Assembly: GCA_920105625.2 (NCBI GenBank)
Contig: OV050031.1
Span: 71,991,995-72,055,994, forward strand
DNA: 64,000 bases
Source of the DNA: Clusia tigrina
Taxonomy: Eukaryota > Arthropoda > Insecta > Diptera > Clusiidae
Direction of reading: 5' to 3'
The position numbers and the translations under genes are program-made. Shown piece by piece: positions 34,396 through 46,210 of the stretch (positions are counted from its first letter, which is position 1; each line of letters begins with the position of its first letter). Below the pieces are notes generated by a model. That model was not told the DNA's origin and ran no database searches. It saw only the letters and a program-made list of their open reading frames with translations.

Positions 34396-37300
34396 GGGAG
34401 TCTGCTGCCTTCTCCATGCCTATATCTAGCGCTATCTGCCTCAGTAGGCGTCGCAGCCTCTGTCAGCTACTCTGTCGGCGTCTCAGTCGCTGGCGCTGTC
34501 GATTGGGGGGTCTGCTGCCTTCTCTATGCCTGAATCTACCCCTATCTGCCTCAGTCGGCGTCTCAGTCGGCGTCTCAGTCGGCGTCGCAGCCTCTGTCAG
34601 CGTCTCTGTAGGCGTCTCAGTCGCTGCCGCTGTCGATTGTGTGGTCAGCTGCCTTCTCTATGCCTATATCTATCCCTATCTGCCTCAGTCGGCGTCTCAG
34701 TCGGCGTCACAGACACTGTCAGCGTCTCTGAAGGCTTCTCAGTCGCTGCCGCAGTCAATTGGGGGTCTGCTGCATTTCTGTGCCTATCTCTACCCCTTTT
34801 ATGCCTCAGTCGGCGTCTCAGTCGGCTTCGCTGCCTCTGTCGGCGTCTCTGTATGCGACTCAGTCGCTGCCGCTGTCGATTGGGGGGTCTGCTGCCTTCT
34901 CTTTACCTATATCTACCCCTATCTGCCTCAGTTGGCCTCTGTCAGGGCCTCTGTAGGCGTCTCAGTCGCTGCCGCTGTCGATTGGGGGGTCTGCTGCCTT
35001 CTCTATGCATAGATCTACCTCTATCTGCTTCAATCGGCGTCTCAGTTGCCGTCGCTGCCTCTGTCAGCGTCTCTGTAGGCGTCTCAGTCACTGCCGCTGT
35101 CGATTGGGGGGTCTGCTGCCTTCTCTATGCCTATATCTACCCATATCTGCCTCAGTAGACGTTTCAATCGCTGCCGCTATCGATTGGGGGGGTCTGCTGC
35201 CTTCTCTTTACCTATATCTACCCCTATCTGCCTCAGAAGGCGTCTCAGTCGGCGTCGCAGCTTCTGTCAGCGTCTCTGTAGGCGTCTCAGTCGCTGCCGA
35301 TGCCGTTTAGGGGGTCTGCTGCCTTCTCTATGCTTATATCTACCATAATCTGAATCATTCGGCGTCGCAGCATCTGTCAGCGTCTCTTGAGGCGTCTCTG
35401 TAGGCGTCTCTGTAGGCGTCTCAATCTCTGCCGCTATCGATTGGAGGGGTCTGCTGCCTTCTGTATGCTTATATCTAGTCCTATCTGTCTCAGTGAGCGT
35501 CTCAGTCGGCGTCGAAGCCTCTTTCAGCGTCTCTGTAGGCGTCTCAGTCCCTGCCGCTGTCGATTGGGGGTTCTGCTGCCATCTCTATGCCTATATCTAC
35601 CCCTATCTGCCTCAGTCGGCGTCTCAGTCAGAATAATAACCTTTGTCAGCATCTCTGTAGGTGTCTCAGTCGCTGCGGCTGTCGATTGGTTGGTCTGCTG
35701 CCTTCTATATACCTATATCTACCCCTATCTGCCTCAGTCGGCGTCGAACCCTCTTTCAGCGTCTCTGTCAGCGTCTCTGTAGGCGTCTCAGTCGCTGCCG
35801 CTGTCAATTGGGGGTATGCTGCTTTCTCTATGCTTATATCTAACCCTTTCTGCCTCAGTCGGCGTCGCAGCCTCTGTCAGCATCTCTGTAGGCGTCTCAG
35901 TCGCTGCCGCTGTCGGTTGGGGGGTCTGTTGCCTTCTCTATGCCTGTATCTACCCCTATCTGCCTCAGTCGGCGTCTCAGTCAGCGTCTCGGTAGGCGTC
36001 TCAGTCGCTGCCGCTGTCGATTGGGGGGTCTGTTGCTTTCTCTAAGCCAATATCTACCCCTATCTGTCTCTGTCGGCGTCTCAGTCGGCATCACAGCCTC
36101 TGTCAGTGTCTCTGTAGGCGTCTCTTTAGGCGTTTCTTTTGGTGTCTCCATCTCTTCCGCTATCGATTGGGGGATCTGCTGCCTTCTCTTTACCTATATA
36201 TACCCCTATCTGCCTCAGTCGGCGTCTCAGTCGGCGTCGCAGCTTCTGTCAGCGTCTCTGTAGGCGACTCAGTCGCTGCCGCTGTCGATTGGGGGGGTCT
36301 GCTGCCTTCTCTTTACCTATATCTACCCCTATCTGCCTCAGTCGGCCTCTGTCAGGGTCTCTGTAGGCGTCTCAGTCGCTGCCGCTGTCGATTGGGGGGT
36401 CTGCTGCCTTCTCTATGCATAGATCTACCTCTATCTGCTTCAGTCGGCGTCTCAGTCGCCGTCGCCGCCTCTGTAGCTTCTCTGTAGGCGTCTCAGTCAC
36501 TGCCGCTGTCGATTGGGGGGTCTGCTGCCTTCTCTATGCTAATATCTACACCTATCTGCCTCTGTCAGCGTCTCAGTTGGCGTCTCAATCGGCGTCGCAG
36601 CCTCTGTCAGCGTCCCTGTAGGCTTCTCAATCGCTGCCGCTGTCGATTGGGGGGTCTGCTGCCTTCTCTATGCCTATATCTACCCCTATCTGCCTCTGTC
36701 AGCGTCTCAGTTGGCGTCTCAGTCGGCGTCGCAGCCTCTGTCAGCGTCTCTGTAGGCTTCTCAGTCGCTGCCGCTATCGATTGGGGGGTCTGCTGCATTC
36801 TCTGTGCAAATATCTACCCCTACCTGCCTCAGTCGGCGTCTCAGTCGGCTTTGCCGCCTCTGTAGCTTCTCTGTAGGTTTCTCAGTCGCTGCCGCTGTCG
36901 ATTGGGGGGTCTGCTGCATTATCCATGCCTATATCTGCCCCTATCTGCCTCAGTCGGCGTCTCAGTAAGCGTCGCAGCTTCTGTAAGCGTCTCGGTAGGC
37001 GTCTCAGTCGCTGCTGCTGTCGAATGGGGGATTTGTTGCCTTCTCTATGCCTATATCTACACCTATCTGCCTCAGTCGGCGTCTCACTCAGAGTCGCAGC
37101 TTCTGTCAGCGTCTCGGCAGGCGTCTCAGTCGCTGCCGCTATCGTTTGGGGGTCTGTTGCCTTCTCTATGCCTATATCTACCCCTATCTGTCTCTGTCGG
37201 CGTCTCAGTCGGCGTCTCAGTCGGCGTCACAGCCTCTGTCAGCTACTCTGTCGGCGTCTCAGTCGCTGGCGCTGTCGATTGGGGGGTCTGCTGCCTTCTC

Positions 37301-39009
37301 TATGCCTGAATCTACCCCTATCTGCCTCAGTCGGCGTCTCAGTCGGCGTCTCAGTCGGCGTCGCAGCCTCTGTCAGCGTCTCTGTAGGCGTCTCAGTCGC
37401 TGCCGCTGTCGATTGTGTGGTCAGCTGCCTTATCTATGCCTATATCTATCCCTATCTGCCTCAGTCGGCGTCTCAGTCGGCGTCACAGACACTGTCAGCG
37501 TCTCTGAAGGCTTCTCAGTCGCTGCCGCAGTCAATTGGGGGTCTGCTGCATTTCTGTGCCTATCTCTACCCCTTTTATGCCTCAGTCGGCGTCTCAGTCG
37601 GCTTCGCTGCCTCTGTCGGCGTCTCTGCCGCTGTCGATTGGGGGGTCTGCTGCCTTCTCTTTACCTATATCTACCCCTATCTGCCTCAGTTGGCCTCTGT
37701 CAGGGCCTCTGTAGGCGTCTCAGTCGCTGCCGCTGTCGATTGGGGGGTCTGCTGCCTTCTCTATGCATAGATCTACCTCTATCTGCTTCAATCGGCGTCT
37801 CAGTTGCCGTCGCTGCCTCTGTCAGCGTCTCTGTAGGCGTCTCAGTCACTGCCGCTGTCGATTGGGGGGTCTGCTGCCTTCTCTATGCCTATATCTACCC
37901 ATATCTGCCTCAGTAGGCGTTTCAATCGCTGCCGCTATCGATTGGGGGGGTCTGCTGCCTTCTCTTTACCTATATCTACCCCTATCTGCCTCAGAAGGCG
38001 TCTCAGTCGGCGTCGCAGTTTCTGTCAGCGTCTCTGTAGGCGTCTCAGTCGCTGCCGATGCCATTTGGGGGGTCTGCTGCCTTCTCTATGCTTATATCTA
38101 CCATAATCTGCCTCATTCGGCGTCGCAGCATCTGTCAGCGTCTCTTGAGGCGTCTCTGTAGGCGTCTCTGTAGGCGTCTCAATCTCTGCCGCTATCGATT
38201 GGAGGGGTCTGCTGCCTTCTGTATGCTTATATCTAGTCCTATCTGTCTCAGTGAGCGTCTCAGTCGGCGTCGAAGCCTCTTTCAGCGTCTCTGTAGGCGT
38301 CTCAGTCCCTGCCGCTGTCGATTGGGGGTTCTGCTGCCATCTCTATGCCTATATCTACCCCTATCTGCCTCAGTCGGCGTCTCAGTCAGAATAATAGCCT
38401 TTGTCAGCATCTCTGTAGGTGTCTCAGTCGCTGCGGCTGTCGATTGGTTGGTCTGCTGCCTTCTATATACCTATATCTACCCCTATCTGCCTCAGTCGGC
38501 GTCGAACCCTCTTTCAGCGTCTCTGTCAGCGTCTCTGTAGGCGTCTCAGTCGCTGCCGCTGTCAATTGGGGGGTATGCTGCTTTCTCTATGCTTATATCT
38601 AACCCTTTCTGCCTCAGTCGGCGTCGCAGCCTCTGTCAGCATCTCTGTAGGCGTCTCAGTCGCTGCCGCTGTCGGTTGGGGGTCTGTTGCCTTCTCTATG
38701 CCTGTATCTACCCCTATCTGCCTCAGTCGGCGTCTCAGTCAGCGTCTCGGTAGGCGTCTCAGTCGCTGCCGCTGTCGATTGGGGGGTCTGTTGCTTTCTC
38801 TAAGCCAATATCTACCCCTATCTGTCTCTGTCGGCGTCTCAGTCGGCATCACAGCCTCTGTCAGTGTCTCTGTAGGCGTCTCTTTAGGCGTTTCTTTTGG
38901 TGTCTCCATCTCTTCCGCTATCGATTGGGGGATCTGCTGCCTTCTCTTTACCTATATATACCCCTATCTGCCTCAGTCGGCGTCTCAGTCGGCGTCGCAG
39001 CATCTGTCA

Positions 39010-42000
39010 GCGTCTCTGTAGGCGTCTAAATCTCTGCCGCTATCGATTGGAGGGGTCTGCTGCCTTCTGTATGCTTATATCTAGCCCTATCTGTATCAGT
39101 GAGCGTCTCAGTCGGCGTCGAAGCCTCTTTCAGCGTCTCTGTAGGCGTCTCAGTCCCTGCCGCTGTCGATTGGGGGTTCTGCTGCCTTCTCTATGCCTAT
39201 ATCTACCCCTATCTGTCTCAGTCGGCGTCTCAGTCAGCGTCTCGGTAGGCGTTTCAGTCGCTGCCGCTGTCGATTGGGGGGTCTGTTGCTTTCTCTAAGC
39301 CAATATCTACCCCTATCTGTCTCTGTCGGCGTCTCAGTCGGCATCACAGCCTCTATCAGCGTCTCTGTACACGTCTCTTTTGGCGTCTCTTTTGGTGTCT
39401 CCATCTCTGCCGCTATCGATTGGGGGATCTGCTACCTTCTGTATGCTTATATCTACCCCTATCTGCCTCAGTAGGCGTCTCAGTCGGCGTCGCAGCCTCT
39501 GTCAGCGTATCTGTAGGCGTCCCATTCACTGCTGCTGGCGATTGGGGTGTCGGCTGCCTACTCTATGCCTATATCTACCCCTATCTGTCTCTGTCAGTGT
39601 CTCAGTCGGCGTCACAGCCTCTGTCAGTGTCTCTGTATGCGGCTCAGTCGCTGGCGTTGTCGATTGGGGGGTCTGCTGCCTTCTCTATGCCTATATCTAC
39701 CCCTGTCTGCTTCAGTTGGCGTCTCAGTCGGCGTCGCAGCCTCTGTCAGCGTCTCTGTAGGCGTCTCAGTCGCTGCCGCTGTCGATTGTGGCGTCAGCTG
39801 CCTTCTCTATGCCTATATCTACCCCTATCTGCTTCAGTCGGCGTCTCAGTCGGCGTCTTGGTCGGCGTCTCATTCGGTGTCGCAGCCTCTGTCAGCGTCC
39901 CTGTAGGCTTCTCAGTCGCTGCCGTGGTCGATTGGGGGGGCCTGCTGCCTTCAATATGCCTATATCTACCCCTATCTGCCTCAGTCGGCGCCTCATTCGG
40001 CGTCTTGGTCGGCGTCTCATTCGGTGTCGCAGCCTCTGTCAGCGTCTCTGTAGGCTTCTCAGTCGCTGCCGTGGTCGATTGGGGGGGCCTGCTGCCTTCA
40101 ATATGCCTATATCTACCCCTATATGCCTCTGTCAGCGTCTCAGTCGGCGTCGCAGCCTCTGTCAGCGTCTCTGTAGGCTTCTCAGTCGCTGCTGTGGTCG
40201 ATTGGGGGGTCTGCTGCATGCTCTGTGAATATATCTACCCCTAACTGCCTCAGTCGGCGGCTCAGTCGGCTTCGCCGCCTCTGTCAGCGTCTCTGTCGGC
40301 GTCTCAGTCGCTGCCGCTGTTGATTGGGGGGTCTGCTGCATACTCTGTGCCTATCTCTACCCCTATCTGATTCAGTCGGCGTCTCAGTCAGCGTCGCAGC
40401 CTCTATCAGTGTCGCTGTACACGTCTCAGCCTCTATCAGCGTCGCTGTACACGTCTCAGTCGCTGCCGCTGCTGTTTGGGGGGGTCTTCTGCCTTCTCTA
40501 TGTCTATATCTACCCCTATCTGCCTCAGTCGGCGTCTCAGTCAGCGTCGCAGCTTCTGTCAGCGTCTCAGTCGCTGGTGCTGCCGATTGTGGGGTCTGTT
40601 ACCTTCTCTATGCCTATAACTACCCCTATCTGCCTCAGTCGGCGTCTCAGTGGGCGTCGCAGCCTCTGTCAGCGTCTCTGTAGACATTTAAGTCGCTGCC
40701 GCTGTTGACTGGGGGGGCTTCTGCTTTCTCTATGCCTATATCTACCCCTATCTTCCTCAGTCGGCGTCTCAGTCGTTGTCGCTGCCTCTGTTAGCATCTC
40801 TGTGGGCGTCTCAGTCGCTGCCGCTTTCGATTGGGGAGGTATGCTGCCTTCTCTATGCCTATATCTACCCCTATCTGCCTCAGTCGGCGTCTCAGTCGGC
40901 GTCGCAGCATCTGTCAGCGTCACTGTAGGCGTCTCAGTCGCTGCCGCTGTCGATTGGGTGTCTGCTGCCTTCTCTATGCTAATATCTACCAATATCTCTA
41001 TGCTTATATCTACCACTATCTGTCTCAGTCGGCGTCGCAGCCTTTGTCAGCATCTCTGTAGGCGTCTCAGTCGCTGCCGCTGTCTATTGGGGTCGTCTGC
41101 TGCCTTCAATATGCCTATATCTACCCCTATCTGCCCCAGTCGGCGTCTCAGTTGGCATCTCATTCGGTTTCGCAGCCTCTGTCAGCGTCTCTGTATGCAT
41201 CTCAGTCGCTGCCGCTGTCCATTGGGGAGTCTGCTGCCTTCTCTATGCCTATATCTACCCCTATCGGCCTCAGTCGGCGTCTCAGTCAGCGTCGCAGCTT
41301 CTGTCAGCGTCTCGGTAGGCGTCTCAATCGCTGCCGCTGTCGATTGGGGGGTCTGCTGCCTTCTCTATGATTATATCTACCCCTATCTGCCTCTGTCAGC
41401 GTCTCAGTTGGCGTCTCAGTCGGCGTCGCAGCCTCTGTCAGCGACTCTGTAGGCTTCTCAGTCGCTGCCGCTGTCGATTGGGGGGTCTGCTGCATTCTCT
41501 GTGCCTATATCTACCCCTACCTGCCTCAGTCGGCGTCTCAGTCGGCTTCGCCGCCTCTGTAGCTTCTCTGTAGGCGTCTCAGTCGCTGCGCTGTCGATTG
41601 GGGGGTCTGCTGCCTTCTCTATGCGTATATCTACACCTATCTGCCTCAGTCGGCGTCTCAGTCGGCGTCGCAGCCTCTGTCAGCGTCTCTGTAGGCGTCT
41701 CAGTCGCTGCCGCTGTCGATTGTGGGGTCAGCTGCCTTCTCTATGCCTATATCTATCCCTATCTGCCTCAGTCGGCGTCTCAGTCGGCGTCTCTGTCGGC
41801 GTCACAGCATCTGTCAGCGTCAGTAGGCGTCTCAGTAGGTGCCGCTGTAGATTGGGGGGGTCTGTTGCATTTCTGTGCCTATATCTACCCCTATGTGCCT
41901 CAGTCGGCGTCTCAGTCGGCTTTGCCGACTTTCGATAGGGAGTCTGCTGCCTTCTCCATGCCTATATCTAGCGCTATCTGCCTCAGTAGGCGTCGCAGCC
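39010..42000 (+). repeat. 3-kb block repeated at 50000-52990 (lag about 10990 bp)
   Basis: About 3 kb here are repeated about 11 kb away. The lag is 10985 bp at CATCTGTCAG (39001 and 49986), then 10991 after a 6-bp CAGTCT gain near 50137, and stays at 10991 to beyond 41500. The GGTGTCGGCTGCC, GTCTTGGTCGGCG, TATACACGTCTC-type and duplicated-head monomers match in order. A third, partial copy lies at about 45930-47200 (lag 6740 from here, 4251 to 50184). This is the longest-lag near-identical pair in the window. Confidence 0.8.
40398..40457 (+). repeat. 30-bp tandem pair with GTACACGTCTC
   Basis: A 30-bp unit ending in CGCTGTACACGTCTC is present twice, 40398-40427 and 40428-40457, with a single T/C difference (AGTGTCGC against AGCGTCGC). 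The same pair is at 47138-47197 and 51389-51448. The unit is five hexamers long. GTACAC does not occur in ordinary monomers, so it marks this block. Confidence 0.9.
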
Positions 42001-45000
42001 TCTGTCAGCTACTCTGTCGGCGTCTCAGTCGCTGGCGCTGTCGATTGGGGGGTCTGCTGCCTTCTCTATGCCTGAATCTACCCCTATCTGCCTCAGTCGG
42101 CGTCTCAGTCGGCGTCTCAGTCGGCGTCGCAGCCTCTGTCAGCGTCTCTGTAGGCGTCTCAGTCGCTGCCGCTGTCGATTGTGTGGTCAGCTGCCTTCTC
42201 TATGCCTATATCTATCCCTATCTGCCTCAGTCGGCGTCTCAGTCGGCGTCACAGACACTGTCAGCGTCTCTGAAGGCTTCTCAGTCGCTGCCGCAGTCAA
42301 TTGGGGGTCTGCTGCATTTCTGTGCCTATCTCTACCCCTTTTATGCCTCAGTCGGCGTCTCAGTCGGCTTCGCTGCCTCTGTCGGCGTCTCTGTATGCGA
42401 CTCAGTCGCTGCCGCTGTCGATTGGGGGGTCTGCTGCCTTCTCTTTACCTATATCTACCCCTATCTGCCTCAGTTGGCCTCTGTCAGGGCCTCTGTAGGC
42501 GTCTCAGTCGCTGCCGCTGTCGATTGGGGGGTCTGCTGCCTTCTCTATGCCTATATCTACCCATATCTGCCTCAGTAGGCGTTTCAATCGCTGCCGCTAT
42601 CGATTGGGGGGTCTGCTGCCTTCTCTTTACCTATATCTACCCCTATCTGCCTCAGAAGGCGTCTCAGTCGGCGTCGCAGCTTCTGTCAGCGCCTCTGTAG
42701 GCGTCTCAGTCGCTGCCGATGCCGTTTGGGGGGTCTGCTGCCTTCTCTATGCTTATATCTACCATAATCTGCCTCATTCGGCGTCGCAGCATCTGTCAGC
42801 GTCTCTTGAGGCGTCTCTGTAGGCGTCTCTGTAGGCGTCTCAATCTCTGCCGCTATCGATTGGAGGGGTCTGCTGCCTTCTGTATGCTTATATCTAGTCC
42901 TATCTGTCTCAGTGAGCGTCTCAGTCGGCGTCGAAGCCTCTTTCAGCGTCTCTGTAGGCGTCTCAGTCCCTGCCGCTGTCGATTGGGGGTTCTGCTGCCA
43001 TCTCTATGCCTATATCTACCCCTATCTGCCTCAGTCGGCGTCTCAGTCAGAATAATAGCCTTTGTCAGCATCTCTGTAGGTGTCTCAGTCGCTGCGGCTG
43101 TCGATTGGTTGGTCTGCTGCCTTCTATATACCTATATCTACCCCTATCTGCCTCAGTCGGCGTCGAACCCTCTTTCAGCGTCTCTGTCAGCGTCTCTGTA
43201 GGCATCTCAGTCGCTGTCGCTGTCGATTGGGGGCGTCTGCTGCTTTCTCTATGCCTATATCTACCTCTATCTGCCTCAATCGACGTCGCAGTCGGCAACG
43301 CAGCCTCTGTCAGCGTCTCTGTAGGCGTCTCAGTCGCTGCCGCTGTCAATTGGGGGGTATGCTGCTTTCTCTATGCTTATATCTAACCCTTTCTGCCTCA
43401 GTCGGCGTCGCAGCCTCTGTCAGCATCTCTGTAGGCGTCTCAGTCGCTGCCGCTGTCGGTTGGGGGGTCTGTTGCCTTCTCTATGCCTGTATCTACCCCT
43501 ATCTGCCTCAGTCGGCGTCTCAGTCAGCGTCTCGGTAGGCGTCTCAGTCGCTGCCGCTGTCGATTGGGGGGTCTGTTGCTTTCTCTAAGCCAATATCTAC
43601 CCCTATCTGTCTCTGTCGGCGTCTCAGTCGGCATCACAGCCTCTGTCAGTGTCTCTGTAGGCGTCTCTTTAGGCGTTTCTTTTGGTGTCTCCATCTCTTC
43701 CGCTATCGATTGGGGGATCTGCTACCTTCTGTATGCTTATATCTACCCCTATCTGCCTCAGTCGGCGTCTCAGTCGGCGTCTCTGTCGGCGTCACAGCAT
43801 CTGTCAGCGTCAGTAGGCGTCTCAGTAGGTGCCGCTGTAGATTGGGGGGGTCTGTTGCATTTCTGTGCCTATATCTACCCCTATGTGCCTCAGTCGGCGT
43901 CTCAGTCGACTTTGCCGACTTTCGATTGGGAGTCTGCTGCCTTCTCCATGCCTATATCTAGCGCTATCTGCCTCAGTAGGCGTCGCAGCCTCTGTCAGCT
44001 ACTCTGTCGGCGTCTCAGTCGCTGGCGCTGTCGATTGGGGGGTCTGCTGCCTTCTCTATGCCTGAATCTACCCCTATCTGCCTCAGTCGGCGTCTCAGTC
44101 GGCGTCTCAGTCGGCGTCGCAGCCTCTGTCAGCGTCTCTGTAGGCGTCTCAGTCGCTGCCGCTGTCGATTGTGTGGTCAGCTGCCTTCTCTATGCCTATA
44201 TCTATCCCTATCTGCCTCAGTCGGCGTCTCAGTCGGCGTCTCTGTCGGCGTCACAGCATCTGTCAGCGTCAGTAGGCGTCTCAGTAGGTGCCGCTGTAGA
44301 TTGGGGGGGTCTGTTGCATTTCTGTGCCTATATCTACCCCTATGTGCCTCAGTCGGCGTCTCAGTCGGCTTTGCCGACTTTCGATTGGGAGTCTGCTGCC
44401 TTCTCCATGCCTATATCTAGCGCTATCTGCCTCAGTAGGCGTCGCAGCCTCTGTCAGCTACTCTGTCGGCGTCTCAGTCGCTGGCGCTGTCGATTGGGGG
44501 GTCTGCTGCCTTCTCTATGCCTGAATCTACCCCTATCTGCCTCAGTCGGCGTCTCAGTCGGCGTCTCAGTCGGCGTCGCAGCCTCTGTCAGCGTCTCTGT
44601 AGGCGTCTCAGTCGCTGCCGCTGTCGATTGTGTGGTCAGCTGCCTTCTCTATGCCTATATCTATCCCTATCTGCCTCAGTCGGCGTCTCAGTCGGCGTCA
44701 CAGACACTGTCAGCGTCTCTGAAGGCTTCTCAGTCGCTGCCGCAGTCAATTGGGGGTCTGCTGCATTTCTGTGCCTATCTCTACCCCTTTTATGCCTCAG
44801 TCGGCGTCTCAGTCGGCTTCGCTGCCTCTGTCGGCGTCTCTGTATGCGACTCAGTCGCTGCCGCTTTCGATTGGGGGGTCTGCTGCCTTCTCTTTACCTA
44901 TATCTACCCCTATCTGCCTCAGTTGGCCTCTGTCAGGGCCTCTGTAGGCGTCTCAGTCGCTGCCGCTGTCGATTGGGGGGTCTGCTGCCTTCTCTATGCC

Positions 45001-46210
45001 TATATCTACCCATATCTGCCTCAGTAGGCGTTTCAATCGCTGCCGCTATCGATTGGGGGGGTCTGCTGCCTTCTCTTTACCTATATCTACCCCTATCTGC
45101 CTCAGAAGGCGTCTCAGTCGGCGTCGCAGCTTCTGTCAGCGCCTCTGTAGGCGTCTCAGTCGCTGCCGATGCCGTTTGGGGGGTCTGCTGCCTTCTCTAT
45201 GCTTATATCTACCATAATCTGCCTCATTCGGCGTCGCAGCATCTGTCAGCGTCTCTTGAGGCGTCTCTGTAGGCGTCTCTGTAGGCGTCTCAATCTCTGC
45301 CGCTATCGATTGGAGGGGTCTGCTGCCTTCTGTATGCTTATATCTAGTCCTATCTGTCTCAGTGAGCGTCTCAGTCGGCGTCGAAGCCTCTTTCAGCGTC
45401 TCTGTAGGCGTCTCAGTCCCTGCCGCTGTCGATTGGGGGTTCTGCTGCCATCTCTATGCCTATATCTACCCCTATCTGCCTCAGTCGGCGTCTCAGTCAG
45501 AATAATAGCCTTTGTCAGCATCTCTGTAGGTGTCTCAGTCGCTGCGGCTGTCGATTGGTTGGTCTGCTGCCTTCTATATACCTATATCTACCCCTATCTG
45601 CCTCAGTCGGCGTCGAACCCTCTTTCAGCGTCTCTGTCAGCGTCTCTGTAGGCATCTCAGTCGCTGTCGCTGTCGATTGGGGGCGTCTGCTGCTTTCTCT
45701 ATGCCTATATCTACCTCTATCTGCCTCAATCGACGTCGCAGTCGGCAACGCAGCCTCTGTCAGCGTCTCTGTAGGCGTCTCAGTCGCTGCCGCTGTCAAT
45801 TGGGGGGTATGCTGCTTTCTCTATGCTTATATCTAACCCTTTCTGCCTCAGTCGGCGTCGCAGCCTCTGTCAGCATCTCTGTAGGCGTCTCAGTCGCTGC
45901 CGCTGTCGGTTGGGGGGTCTGTTGCCTTCTCTATGCCTGTATCTACCCCTATCTGCCTCAGTCGGCGTCTCAGTCAGCGTCTCGGTAGGCGTCTCAGTCG
46001 CTGCCGCTGTCGATTGGGGGGTCTGTTGCTTTCTCTAAGCCAATATCTACCCCTATCTGTCTCTGTCGGCGTCTCAGTCGGCATCACAGCCTCTGTCAGT
46101 GTCTCTGTAGGCGTCTCTTTAGGCGTTTCTTTTGGTGTCTCCATCTCTTCCGCTATCGATTGGGGGATCTGCTACCTTCTGTATGCTTATATCTACCCCT
46201 ATCTGCCTCA
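41770..46210 (+). repeat. 2450-bp block duplication (about 20 monomers)
   Basis: Sequence from about 41770 to 43760 recurs at about 44220-46210 with a lag of 2449-2450 bp; the change of one is in a G tract near 45056. Shared rare points include the CGACGTCGCAGTCGGCAACG stretch (43271, 45721) and TCTCTAAGCCAATATC (43583, 46033). Between the two lies a further 459-bp copy of the leading part (next entry). Confidence 0.8.
43760..44680 (+). repeat. 459-bp tandem duplication including the truncated monomer
   Basis: The cassette with the truncated hairpin monomer, TCTAGCGCTATC, GCTACTCTGTCGG and CTATGCCTGAATC lies at about 43760-44218 and again at 44219-44677, lag 459 bp. The length is below four full monomers because one of them is only 84 bp. 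The left copy carries the broken hairpin (GTCGACTTTGCCGAC near 43905) and the right copy the intact one, so they have already diverged slightly. Confidence 0.78.

Larger units (their letters stand above)
33313..34985 (+). repeat. Block shared with 40843, 47351 and 51834 (lags 7530, 6508, 4483 bp)
   Basis: The monomer order starting with the duplicated-head monomer, then CCCCAGTCGGCG, TATGATTATATC, a one-base-deleted GTCGCTGCGCTGTCG and the truncated hairpin monomer, is found at about 33313-34985. It recurs from about 40843, 47351 and 51834. The lag from the first to the second copy is 7530 bp, becoming 7542 after one extra 12-bp unit near 41779. The single-base deletion near 34060 is seen again near 41590, 48099 (there AGCTGCGCTGTCAATT) and 52581. 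These four copies form one lineage. Confidence 0.78.
30560..39000 (+). repeat. Three overlapping copies of a domain B block (lags about 3.0 and 5.78 kb)
   Basis: About 30560-33220 is repeated at 36351-39000. The lag is 5791 bp at first, 5779 after loss of one GGCGTCTCAGTC unit near 37200, and 5778 after loss of one G near 38679. A shorter part, about 31455-33312, is also repeated at 34455-36333 with a lag of 3003 bp rising to 3021 where 18 bp (near 34848) are present only in the right copy. CTATGCCTGAATC at 31521 and 34521, and CAGAATAATA at about 32607, 35629 and 38386, are matching points. The intervening 33313-34455 comes from another block. Confidence 0.78.

Noticed and set aside
39794..40219. 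Minus-strand 141-codon ORF with TETPTE repeats (also at 46534-46959 and 50785-51210)
   Set aside because: It recurs because the block is duplicated, and it ends where monomer length departs from 123 bp. No signal, no unique ends and no sign of codon constraint.
43483..45027. Long + strand open frame (514 codons), and many others of 100-380 codons
   Set aside because: The translations are the same satellite read in rotating frames, with no conserved start, no domain and no unique sequence. Low A content leaves one stop per monomer in one frame, which fully explains them.
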